NCBI RefSeq assembly: GCF_025802015.1
Contig: NZ_JAOYFC010000002.1
Coordinates: 1,054,001-1,118,000 of the forward strand
Direction: 5' to 3'
From: Falsihalocynthiibacter halioticoli
GTDB lineage: Bacteria > Pseudomonadota > Alphaproteobacteria > Rhodobacterales > Rhodobacteraceae
Length of the DNA stretch: 64,000 nt
Positions 51,560-59,780 of the stretch are shown one piece after another. Below the pieces are notes generated by a model. The model was not told the DNA's origin. It saw only the letters and a list, made by a program, of their open reading frames with translations, and searched no databases. Every line of letters starts with the position of its first letter. Position 1 is the first letter of the stretch. Position numbers and translations under genes: made by a program.

Positions 51560-52312
51560 TTAGATGGTTATGCCGCCGTCGACCTGTAGGCATTGGCCCG
51601 TGATGAATGACGCATCATCGGTCGCGAGAAAGGCGCAAATGCCCGCGATTTCTTCTGGCGTGCCAAGACGGCCAGAGGGCTGACGATCAAGGAAGAACTT
51701 CCACGCCTCTTCTTCGCTGCCCATGCTTTCGGCAAGTTCTTGGACCCGATCACGCAGGCTCGGGCTGTCAACTGTACCGGGGCAGACGGCGTTGCACCGC
51801 AGCTTATTGGGCAGGTAATCCGCCGCCATCGCTTTGGTCAGCCCGATCACACCACCCTTTGCGGCACCATAGGCCGCGCGACGCGGGAAACCCTTGAGCG
51901 AACTTGCCACCGAGGCAATTGTCGTGAGGCTGCCGCCATGTTCCTTCATTGAGGGTACAGCAGCTTTCAGCACGTTATAGGCACTGTCCAATGTAATTGA
52001 TGTCGAACGCTGCCAATCTGCGGGGCTGCATTCTTCAATGGTTCCTTGATGGACGTAGCCCACGCAATGCACGAGCGTGTCGATCCGATCAAACTGCGAG
52101 AAATACGCCTCGACAGCCTCGATATCGGTTGCATCAAGCTGCGCTGACTCTACGCCTGAGAGAGTTTTTAGCGGTTCGGGGTTCAGGTCGCTTGCAAAAA
52201 CTTGCGCCCCTTCGTCGCGCATGCGTTCGGCAACTGCGCGGCCGATTCCAAGCCCCGCCGCTGTTACAACCGCAATTTTGCCCTCTAGGCGCTTTGATTT
52301 TGGCTCTGCCAT
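51560..52312 (-). CDS. SDR-family dehydrogenase resembling 2-keto-3-deoxy-L-fuconate dehydrogenase
   Basis: Protein of 250 residues. Cofactor motif TAAGLGIG at 17-24, catalytic Tyr148 and Lys152 in AYGAAKGG, and the segment CNAVCPGTVDSPSLRDR, which is the signature of the DHRS6/BDH2 and 2-keto-3-deoxy-L-fuconate dehydrogenase branch. The ATG at 52312 has TTGGAG at the correct distance. An ATG four codons earlier does not. It sits 24 nt after the FAA-hydrolase gene, the same pair found in non-phosphorylative fucose and rhamnose pathways, where it oxidises the C4 hydroxyl. Confidence 0.82.
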   Translation of the reverse strand: MAEPKSKRLEGKIAVVTAAGLGIGRAVAERMRDEGAQVFASDLNPEPLKTLSGVESAQLDATDIEAVEAYFSQFDRIDTLVHCVGYVHQGTIEECSPADWQRSTSITLDSAYNVLKAAVPSMKEHGGSLTTIASVASSLKGFPRRAAYGAAKGGVIGLTKAMAADYLPNKLRCNAVCPGTVDSPSLRDRVQELAESMGSEEEAWKFFLDRQPSGRLGTPEEIAGICAFLATDDASFITGQCLQVDGGITI

Positions 52313-52336
52313 GTCATGCTCCAATAGATAAGTCGC

Positions 52337-53185
52337 CTAAAGCGCCACAACTGTCTGTGATTGCTCGCCAAGGCCATCAATCCCGAGCGAAACCTTGTCA
52401 CCAATGTTCAGCCACACAGGAGGGTTCATTCCCGCGCCAACTCCCGGAGGAGTACCGGTACAAATCAGATCACCAGGCTCAAGCTGCGTAAATTCCGACA
52501 TGTAGCTCACGATTGTCGCTACATCGAAAATCATCTTGTCGGTGTTACCGGTTTGCATCCGCTTGCCGTTCACGTCGAGCCACATGTTAAGGTTTTGAAC
52601 GTCGCCGATTTCGTCAACCGTAGTCATATACGGGCCGGTCGGGCAGAAATTAGGGAAGGATTTGCCCTTTACCCACTGCCCCGAACGCTCAAGTTGCCAA
52701 GCACGTTCGGAAACGTCGTTCACCAGAACAAATCCCGCCACGTGATCCAGCGCTTCTTCCTTGGAGATATTGAGCGTTGGTTTGCCGATAACGATGCCCA
52801 GCTCTACTTCCCAATCGAGTTTGGTCATTTTCGGGGAATAGAGAATGTTATCGTTGGGCCCACAATAGGTAACCGTCGATTTGTTAAAGAGGATCGGCTC
52901 TGCAGGAATCTCCATTCCCGCTTCCTCAGCGTGATCAGAGTAGTTCAGGCCAACGCACCAGATATTGAAGGGTTGGGCCATTGGCGGTGCGAGGCGCTTA
53001 CCTTCGATATCGGCGACAGGAAGGCTCTTGGGGTCTGTCGCACGTAGCTTATCAAGCAGTTCAGGAGACAGTGTGCGCGGGCCAAAATCCGCAACGATAG
53101 AGGAGGCATCGCGAGGAGTTCCGTCGGCATCGATGATGCAGGGGATTTTGGAACCGTAGCGGTCTCCGTAACGGGAAAGTTTCAT
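52337..53185 (-). CDS. Fumarylacetoacetase-family hydrolase, probable 2,4-diketo-3-deoxy sugar acid hydrolase
   Basis: Metal-dependent hydrolase of 282 residues. The binding motif DWEVELGIVIGK with its Glu pair, FNIWCVGLNYSDHAEE and the C-terminal GDLICTGTPPGVG are those of the FAH family, closest in style to 2,4-diketo-3-deoxy-L-fuconate hydrolases. It would cleave a 2,4-diketo acid to pyruvate and a short hydroxy acid. Start and enolase stop overlap as ATGA (53182-53185). Decarboxylase or isomerase activity is a family alternative. Confidence 0.83.
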   Translation of the reverse strand: MKLSRYGDRYGSKIPCIIDADGTPRDASSIVADFGPRTLSPELLDKLRATDPKSLPVADIEGKRLAPPMAQPFNIWCVGLNYSDHAEEAGMEIPAEPILFNKSTVTYCGPNDNILYSPKMTKLDWEVELGIVIGKPTLNISKEEALDHVAGFVLVNDVSERAWQLERSGQWVKGKSFPNFCPTGPYMTTVDEIGDVQNLNMWLDVNGKRMQTGNTDKMIFDVATIVSYMSEFTQLEPGDLICTGTPPGVGAGMNPPVWLNIGDKVSLGIDGLGEQSQTVVAL

Positions 53186-54498
53186 GCTGCTGTGTCCTTC
53201 TTGTTCTGTTTGCCCCACCAAGTGTCGGCAAGTGGCGCGCCACGCACAAATGCGTCTGCGCCGAGTTCATCCTGAATGCGAAGGCATTCGTTCCATTTCA
53301 CCATCCGTTCAGATCGCGTAAACGACCCGACCTTTAGCTGACCGCCGCCAAGCCCCGTTGAGAGATGGCTGATTGATACATCTTCGGTTTCACCGGAACG
53401 TGCCGAAACAATCGCGCCCCAACCCGCTTTGCGCGCTGCTCGGAATGTGTCGATGGATTCACTGACGGTTCCGGCTTGATTGACCTTCACCAAAACGGCG
53501 TTACAGGCATTCTCGCCCACCGCCTCTTCGACCAATTTGGCGTTCGTGACGAGGTAGTCGTCTCCGATAATCTGAACCCGATCACCAAAGCGGCGGGTAA
53601 ATTCACGCATCCCCTCGACGTCATCCTCGCCAAGCGGGTCTTCGATCGAGGCGATCGGATAGGCATCAAGCCAGCCGCCAAGCATGTCGATCATTTCACC
53701 CTGATCAAGCTCGCGGTCTTCAAGCGCCAAGCGATAGCGACCATCCTTGCCAAACTCAGACGCGGCGATATCAAGCGAGATAATCACGCGATCCCCTGGT
53801 TTTTCTCCAGCAAGCTCAATAGCCTTCACCAGCGTTTCAAGCGCTTCCTCGTTGCTGTCGAACATCGGCCACCAGCCGCCCTCATCTGCCACACCGGCGA
53901 GTTTGCCGCGCTGTTCCATGATGTCACCCGCGGCGAAGTAGACCTCATTGGTAACTTCCATCACCTCATCAAAGCTGCGCGCACCAGGAACCATGATCAT
54001 GAAATCCTGAATGTCCACGCGGCGCCCAGCATGCGCACCTCCGCCAAAGATTTGAATTTCGGGGAGCGGCAGCGATGGCGTGCAATCATATGTGCTTGCC
54101 ACGTGTTTCCAGAGCGGTAGCCCCGCATCCGCAGCTGCGGCATGAAGCACCGCCAGTGATGTTGCGACGGTGGCGTTTCCACCAAGGCTTTCCTTCAGCG
54201 GCGACGCATCTAGTGCAAGGATAGCCTGATCAACAGCCACCTGATCCCGCACGTCCATCCCCTTAAGCGCGGCGGCAATCGGCCCGTTCACGCTCACAAG
54301 TGCCTTTTCAACGCCCTTACCGCGCAAAGCTTTTCCGCCGTCTCGCAAATCAATCGCCTCACGCGTTCCGCGCGACGCTCCAGCAGGCGCAATCGCACGT
54401 CCGACCGCGCCGCTTTCCAGCGTAATATCAACTTCCACAGTTGGATTACCGCGCGAGTCCCAAACTCTGCGCCCTTTTACACCGGCAATGATTGTCAT
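53182..54498 (-). CDS. Enolase paralogue with altered active site
   Basis: Protein of 438 residues with the COG0148 enolase fold along its whole length. Loop PAGASRGTREA, metal ligands Asp243, Glu286 and Asp313, catalytic Glu206 (ADEGG), base Lys338 (LVKVNQ) and Lys389 are retained, as is His156. Two substrate contacts differ: the Glu equivalent to yeast E168 is Asp165, and the His of the SHRSGETED motif is Ala366 (SARSGETED). It overlaps a kinase gene upstream and an FAA hydrolase downstream by 4 nt each. The changes and the operon argue against housekeeping glycolysis and for dehydration of a related phospho-acid. A true phosphopyruvate hydratase isozyme remains possible. Confidence 0.85.
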   Translation of the reverse strand: MTIIAGVKGRRVWDSRGNPTVEVDITLESGAVGRAIAPAGASRGTREAIDLRDGGKALRGKGVEKALVSVNGPIAAALKGMDVRDQVAVDQAILALDASPLKESLGGNATVATSLAVLHAAAADAGLPLWKHVASTYDCTPSLPLPEIQIFGGGAHAGRRVDIQDFMIMVPGARSFDEVMEVTNEVYFAAGDIMEQRGKLAGVADEGGWWPMFDSNEEALETLVKAIELAGEKPGDRVIISLDIAASEFGKDGRYRLALEDRELDQGEMIDMLGGWLDAYPIASIEDPLGEDDVEGMREFTRRFGDRVQIIGDDYLVTNAKLVEEAVGENACNAVLVKVNQAGTVSESIDTFRAARKAGWGAIVSARSGETEDVSISHLSTGLGGGQLKVGSFTRSERMVKWNECLRIQDELGADAFVRGAPLADTWWGKQNKKDTAA

Positions 54499-55508
54499 GA
54501 ATTCGTGTCCTTTATGAGGATTTCGAGCCGCTCAACAAACTCCGCCAATGTCGTGGCGGGCTGACTTACAAGCTCTTTTGCAATTGCGCGCACCAATGTG
54601 CGCTCGTCTTCGCTAAAGTATTCTACGGGTGATTTCCCATCGACGCGTCCAAGCATCAGCGCGGGCAACAGTTGGCAAACGCGCGCCTCAAGATCGACGG
54701 CTGGCTCCCAATCGATATGTGCCGCGTAAGTGCGCCAAAACACACCGATTTCCTGCAACAATTCAGAACGCAAACTCGGAAGATGAACGGCCTTGAGGAC
54801 AAGATGATTGAGGCAGAAAGACGGGTCAAAGCTGGCGTCACCCATGGTGGCACATTCCGCATCCAGAAGAACCGGGCCTCCTTTGCGTAGCAGGATATTC
54901 TTTGGGCTAACGTCACCATGCACCAAAACTTGGTCGCTGTTATAAAGCATTTCGGCCAGAGCATTGAGGGGCTCTGCTAGATCAGGATGTTGCTGCGCAG
55001 TGAACAAAAGGTAAGGTTCAATCCGAATAGCCCGAAAGTCATCGCGGTTATTGAAAGCAGAGCGGTCAAATTCCGGTTTTGCCGATGCCGCATGTATCTG
55101 TACGACCATTTCCGCGACCTGACGCGCTTCACCTCGGAGAGGCTGCTCCGAAAGCATTGCCTCTTTCCAGAGGTAGACATCTGCTCCAGTCACAAACTCC
55201 ATCGCAAAGCCATGCGCGGCTTCGGAACGTCCGTAAAGCTGTACCGCCGAGTTCGGGCAAACCTCTGCCGCCACTTTGAGCCACGCGTATTCAGCAGCAT
55301 TCCGATGAACAGGCGCACTCCAATCCGCTGCCACCTTGAGCTTTGGCAGGGCGAACTTAATACACATCTTGCGCCCCTTCACAGAAAGCGACGCAATATC
55401 CGAGGCAACTCCACCGGTGAGCGGCGTTACATTGGCAACATCCGACGCCAGCCCGAGCCCTAACTCCTCGACAAGCGCAACGCATCGCTCTGACAGTTCA
55501 TTTGCCAT
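54495..55508 (-). CDS. APH-type phosphotransferase (small-molecule kinase)
   Basis: Kinase-like protein of 337 residues of the aminoglycoside phosphotransferase/methylthioribose kinase group. Brenner motif HGDVSPKN (His197, Asp199, Asn204) and the metal-binding LLDAEC (Asp216) are intact, so it should be active. The ATG at 55508 with GAGG is chosen. An ATG at 55559 would put the start inside the operator palindrome. First gene of the operon with the enolase paralogue (ATGA overlap). It probably phosphorylates the pathway substrate. The acceptor is unknown. Confidence 0.82.
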   Translation of the reverse strand: MANELSERCVALVEELGLGLASDVANVTPLTGGVASDIASLSVKGRKMCIKFALPKLKVAADWSAPVHRNAAEYAWLKVAAEVCPNSAVQLYGRSEAAHGFAMEFVTGADVYLWKEAMLSEQPLRGEARQVAEMVVQIHAASAKPEFDRSAFNNRDDFRAIRIEPYLLFTAQQHPDLAEPLNALAEMLYNSDQVLVHGDVSPKNILLRKGGPVLLDAECATMGDASFDPSFCLNHLVLKAVHLPSLRSELLQEIGVFWRTYAAHIDWEPAVDLEARVCQLLPALMLGRVDGKSPVEYFSEDERTLVRAIAKELVSQPATTLAEFVERLEILIKDTNS

Positions 55509-55552
55509 CTGGCCCTCAAAACACTGTTCTTTGATCTGGAATGGGCGTATCA

Positions 55553-55566
55553 TGTTCACGTGAACA
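55553..55566. promoter_or_regulatory. LacI-family operator
   Basis: TGTTCACGTGAACA is a perfect 14-bp palindrome with the central CG typical of LacI/GalR sites. It lies 45 nt before the kinase start and 81 nt before the lacI-type gene, so one bound repressor could control both directions. Confidence 0.75.
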
Positions 55567-55646
55567 ATTGCAAGACGCCTTTGGAATTATTTCAAGACAA
55601 CAGGTAGCATGAATGCTAGAAACGCCTAAATTTCAATGAGGTTCAA

Positions 55647-56630
55647 GTGGCAGGCCGCGTAACAATCAAGTCTATCGCAAAAGATCTCGGGATCTCGCAC
55701 ATGACGGTTTCCCGCGCGCTTTCGAATCATCCGAACGTTCTCAAAGAAACGCGCGAGGCCGTTCAGAAGCGTGCGCAAGAGCTTGGATACGTCAAAAGCG
55801 CGGCGGCGATGGCTATGCGCGGCGGCGGAACAAAAATTGTCGGGCTATTGCTGCCGAACATCGTGAATGAGTTTTATGCACGTTTTGCCAACACAATGGC
55901 GCTGGCATGCGAAGAACACTCCTATCAATTGCTCATTCACCTGACGAATGATGACCTGAAAGCAGAATCACTCGCTCTGGAGGGATTGCGTGAGATTCAG
56001 GCCGAAGCAGTTGTGATGGTGCCCGCTCCGGGCGGTACAGAATCAACGAGCACGCATCTTGACGGAATGCGAGTCATTCAGCTTATCCGCCAACGAAAAG
56101 AAAAGGACCCAGCCTCTGCGATACTTGTTGATGACGCTCCCGCGATCCGCGAGGCTGTGCAGCATCTGGCTGACAAGGGCCATCGACATATTGCCTATAT
56201 CGGGGCGGATTCCGCGCTTTCGTCTGGGCGTAGCCGCCTAGCCTCTTTTCGACAGGGACTCGCGCAAGCCGAGTTGCCTGAAGAGACAAACCTCATCCAA
56301 ACAGGCGTACCATCCTTTGAGATGGGACGAGAGCATACTGCAGAAATACTTCAACAAAAACAGGCAACTGCGCTTATCTGCGGCGGATTTGAGATTTCCA
56401 ACGGCGCATTAAATGCCTTTATGGACGCGTCTGAACAAAGCGCGCCTCAAATGTCATTTGTCGGCTATGGCGATCCGTCTTTTTATTCTTGGATCAATGG
56501 CGGAATTTCGACCATTCGGGTTCCTGTAGACCGCCTTGCGCGTAAGGCTGTTGATATCTTGGTCTCCAGTCAAACAGACGGCCCGAGCAATCCTCTGACG
56601 TTTGAAGCGCAACTGGTCGTCCGCAAATAG
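55647..56630 (+). CDS. LacI-family transcriptional regulator
   Basis: Regulator of 327 residues. The HTH and hinge (about 1-60: VTIKSIAKDLGISHMTVSRALSNHP) precede a periplasmic-binding-like sensor domain (KIVGLLLPNIVNEFYARFAN; IAYIGADSALSSGRSRLASF). Start codon GTG with GAGG 5 nt upstream. It is divergent from the kinase-enolase operon, with a perfect palindrome between, and is most likely its repressor. The inducer is probably a sugar or sugar acid of that pathway. Confidence 0.9.
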   Translation: MAGRVTIKSIAKDLGISHMTVSRALSNHPNVLKETREAVQKRAQELGYVKSAAAMAMRGGGTKIVGLLLPNIVNEFYARFANTMALACEEHSYQLLIHLTNDDLKAESLALEGLREIQAEAVVMVPAPGGTESTSTHLDGMRVIQLIRQRKEKDPASAILVDDAPAIREAVQHLADKGHRHIAYIGADSALSSGRSRLASFRQGLAQAELPEETNLIQTGVPSFEMGREHTAEILQQKQATALICGGFEISNGALNAFMDASEQSAPQMSFVGYGDPSFYSWINGGISTIRVPVDRLARKAVDILVSSQTDGPSNPLTFEAQLVVRK

Positions 56631-56764
56631 CGATATTGGCTTTCTCCGCGAACGTTTGGCGGCCGATGCCATTACAGACTGCAATAGACCCAAACCAGCA
56701 CAAACACGGCCAAACTGCGCACGACAGAGGTGCATCAACTGTTTGTATTCAGAGAGGGAAGAAA

Positions 56765-56841
56765 TGGCGCGCTGGGGAGGATTCGAACCCCCGACCCCTT
56801 GATTCGTAGTCAAGTACTCTATCCAGCTGAGCTACCAGCGC
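56765..56841 (-). tRNA. tRNA-Arg (anticodon ACG), CCA encoded
   Basis: On the minus strand a 74-nt cloverleaf runs from 56841 with acceptor arms GCGCUGG and CCAGCGC, D-arm GCUCAGC, anticodon loop CUACGAA flanked by CUUGA/UCAAG, and the TΨC segment GUUCGAAUC. CCA follows at 56767-56765. The ACG anticodon, with A34 edited to inosine, reads CGU, CGC and CGA. It lies between the lacI gene and the histidine kinase gene. Confidence 0.95.
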
Positions 56842-56938
56842 GCGGTGTGTCGTCGATTTAGAGCCCGTAGCTGACCTTTGCAAGGGCAAAACGTGCGAAT
56901 TCCATGGAAAAATAAATTTCGTAGGGTTTTACAGCGTT

Positions 56939-58339
56939 TTAAAGATCAATCGTCTCTGCCGCGCCGCCGATCCGCGGCAAATAAATTGCGAATTCTGTAC
57001 CGGATTCATCGCTGCGCGCCAAATCGAGTCGCCCGCCATGGCCGCGAACAAGCTCCGCAGCGATGGCGAGGCCAAGTCCCGTCCCGCCTTTGCGAATCCC
57101 TCCTTGGAAAGCTGTAAACAAAAGTTCACGCGCTTTCGGCGGTAGGCCCGGCCCTGTATCAATCACCGATATCACCCAGTTTTCGGTGTCTTGCACCGCT
57201 CGGATGGTAATTTCGCCTTCATTGCCCGTTCCTGCGATCGCCTGACGTGCGTTACGGGCAAGATTAGAGAGAACACGATAAAGCTGCTCGGGATCGGCGC
57301 GGATCACCATCGCCTCGGGAATATCAACCTTGAACTCAACTTTTGCTTCTCCGGCAGCCAATCGCTCGTTCTCGACCACATCTTCCGCGAGGCTATGGAG
57401 CGAAATCTCTTGAATTGTAGGCGGAGCCTCCTCTGCTTTGCCGTAGGCCAGCGTTGTTTCGCAGAGATTAACGGCGCGGCGGATTGAGTTCTCCAGCTTT
57501 GGCGCGGCACGTTTTACACGCGGGTCATCCGACATCTCCATACTATCAGCAAAGAGCTGAGCAGTTGTGAGGATATTGCGCAGGTCGTGACTGATTTTTG
57601 CAACTGCGCTACCAAGTTGTGCGAGTCTGTCTTTCTGTTTCAGGGCTTGTGTCAGCTGAGTTTGCATCGTTTTCAACGCTTCCTCGGCTTCGCGAAGTTC
57701 GGTCACTCCAGCGCTCGGTACGATAATCTGGCGCGCATCCTCTGGGGCTGTAGCGTAGGAAATCATATGCCTGACAACACGTTTGATCGGCGCCACAAGA
57801 AATCCGCGGACCGCAAGGAACAAGAGAAATGCCGTAAATACAGAGATCGCAGCGGAGAGAACCAGAATGTTAAACCCATAGGCGAGCATCTCGTCCCGTA
57901 TGGGTTTGGTCTCCATGGTGACTTCAATAAGAATTCCGGCATCGCGCACCGGCTCACCCATTACGCGGATAACGCGATTCTCCGAATCCCAGAGCCGCAC
58001 CATCGCATCCCGTACCAATACAAACGGCGAGGCATAGCGCAGATCATAGGTTTCATAGATCGGACCGGGGATGGGCGAGGAGAGCATAAGCTGGCGCACC
58101 TCGTTCCGACGCAGAACAACGTTAAACACGCCAGCGTTTTCGAGTAGTTCAGCCTCAAGCTCGCGGTCGATCATATCGTCGGCAAGAAGCGCAAGAGACG
58201 CAATCTGTGCTTTCTCTAGTTTGAGCAAAAGCAGGTCTTCGCGGAAACGAGCGACCGACGGCACAAAAATCAACACTTCGGCCAGCATGACAAACAAAGC
58301 CGTCAGGATAAGAAATCGACCGGAGAGGGAATTCAGCAA
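56939..58339 (-). CDS. Orphan sensor histidine kinase
   Basis: Membrane kinase of 466 residues. The first helix (about 10-28), a periplasmic loop of about 120 residues, and a second helix (about 155-180) are followed by a HAMP-like linker and a coiled coil. The H-box is ISHDLRN with His251, the N-box NLARNARQAI, and the G-boxes DTGPGLP and GGTGLGLA. The start is a TTG at 58339 with AAGGGA 8 nt upstream; no ATG lies nearby. There is no response regulator next to it, so its partner is elsewhere. The signal is unknown. Confidence 0.85.
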   Translation of the reverse strand: MLNSLSGRFLILTALFVMLAEVLIFVPSVARFREDLLLLKLEKAQIASLALLADDMIDRELEAELLENAGVFNVVLRRNEVRQLMLSSPIPGPIYETYDLRYASPFVLVRDAMVRLWDSENRVIRVMGEPVRDAGILIEVTMETKPIRDEMLAYGFNILVLSAAISVFTAFLLFLAVRGFLVAPIKRVVRHMISYATAPEDARQIIVPSAGVTELREAEEALKTMQTQLTQALKQKDRLAQLGSAVAKISHDLRNILTTAQLFADSMEMSDDPRVKRAAPKLENSIRRAVNLCETTLAYGKAEEAPPTIQEISLHSLAEDVVENERLAAGEAKVEFKVDIPEAMVIRADPEQLYRVLSNLARNARQAIAGTGNEGEITIRAVQDTENWVISVIDTGPGLPPKARELLFTAFQGGIRKGGTGLGLAIAAELVRGHGGRLDLARSDESGTEFAIYLPRIGGAAETIDL

Positions 58340-58361
58340 TATTTCGGTCCCTTAAAGGCGG

Positions 58362-59780
58362 TTACGGCAAAAATCGTTGCACCCATTTGACAACACGCTT
58401 CAATAATGCGCTTTCAAATATCATAGGGCTAAAATAGTTACCTGCCACCCGTTTGTTAATCTCGCCCAATGTTGGATAGGGAAGAACCGTGGATGTTACG
58501 GCACTCATCTTGAGTTTATTGGCGATGGCGAGCGCCCAAATCCCGATCAAATCGCTTGCATGTGGCCCAACAATCGACGCGCCGACTGGGCGCCCCCCAA
58601 CGACCATAACCTTGATGAACCCGCGCGTGTCATCCTGTGCAATGGCGCGGTCTTGGCCGGAAAAATCGGCCCGCGCAACTTTCAGTTTATCTTTGTATTT
58701 CTCTCGCGCTTGCGCTTCGGTCAGGCCGACCTGCGCAATTTCAGGGCTTGTATAGGTTGCCCAAGGGATGTGATCGGTGCGAGCTTTACTTGGCAAACCA
58801 AGAACAGCAGAACGCACCACGATACCCGCCTGATAACCAGCGGCGTGGGTAAACTGCATCCCGCCCGTAACATCGCCAATCGCATACACGCGCCGATTGG
58901 ACGTTTTCAGTGCGCTGTCAACATCAATGCCTTTTTCGGAATGAGCCACATTTGCAGCGTCGAGGTTGAGCTTATCGATATTGGGTTTCCGCCCCACAGC
59001 AACGAGCAGATCAGAACCTTCAAATTCTCGGCCATCTTTTGTTTTGACCGTTACGGCGCCGCTTTTGCCAGAGACTTCCGAAACCAGCGCCCCCTCCTCT
59101 ATTACAACACCTTCCTTGCGAATTGCGTCTAAAGCGACCTTTGCGATGTCCGGATCGTCAGCAGAAAGAGCGGTAGCACCTTCAAGTACAGTAACATCGC
59201 TTCCTAGACGCCTGTGGGCTTGTGCCATTTCAATGCCGATCGGCCCGCCACCGATCACAATCAAATGCTGAGGGCGTTTTCTAAGGTCAAACAGGCTCTC
59301 ATTGGTCAAAAAAGGCACGCTCTCAAGCCCCGGTATCGGCGGGACAAACGGCGAAGACCCCGTCGCGATGACGAACCTCCGTGCACGTATACGATGGCCA
59401 TCAACTTCAACTTCTTCAGGCGAAACAAACTTCGCATACCCTTGCCGAACATCCACACCCAGCCCCTCGAACCGTTCAACCGAGTCATGCGGGGCAATGG
59501 TTTCGATAACGCGGCCAACGTGCTCCATCGCACCTTGATAGCTAACGTCTGGCGTTGTTGGCGTAACACCAAATGCGTTCGGTTGTTGCGGCGCGTGGGC
59601 TGCATTTGCGGCGGCGATCAAGGCTTTTGATGGGACGCAGCCGTAATTCAGACAATCGCCTCCCATCTTGTGCCCTTCTATCAACACAACGCGTGCGCCC
59701 ATCTGCACCGCACCCGCCGCAACAGAAAGGCCGCCGGAGCCGCCACCGATCACACATAAGTCCGTTTCTGTGACGCTCAC
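58362..59780 (-). CDS. LpdA/MerA-like pyridine nucleotide-disulfide oxidoreductase with altered C-terminus
   Basis: Flavoprotein of 472 residues. FAD site GGGSGG at residues 12-17, redox disulfide GGDCLNYGCVPSK, and NAD site IGGGPIGIEMA are complete. The interface motif that normally reads HPT with a preceding His is PYPTLGE here, so the catalytic base position is Tyr435. It therefore is probably not a dihydrolipoamide dehydrogenase or mercuric reductase in the strict sense. It overlaps a TVP38/TMEM64 gene by ATGA. This pair occurs in other bacteria, sometimes as a fusion, and its purpose is not established. Confidence 0.83.
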   Translation of the reverse strand: MSVTETDLCVIGGGSGGLSVAAGAVQMGARVVLIEGHKMGGDCLNYGCVPSKALIAAANAAHAPQQPNAFGVTPTTPDVSYQGAMEHVGRVIETIAPHDSVERFEGLGVDVRQGYAKFVSPEEVEVDGHRIRARRFVIATGSSPFVPPIPGLESVPFLTNESLFDLRKRPQHLIVIGGGPIGIEMAQAHRRLGSDVTVLEGATALSADDPDIAKVALDAIRKEGVVIEEGALVSEVSGKSGAVTVKTKDGREFEGSDLLVAVGRKPNIDKLNLDAANVAHSEKGIDVDSALKTSNRRVYAIGDVTGGMQFTHAAGYQAGIVVRSAVLGLPSKARTDHIPWATYTSPEIAQVGLTEAQAREKYKDKLKVARADFSGQDRAIAQDDTRGFIKVMVVGGRPVGASIVGPHASDLIGIWALAIANKLKMSAVTSTVLPYPTLGEINKRVAGNYFSPMIFESALLKRVVKWVQRFLP

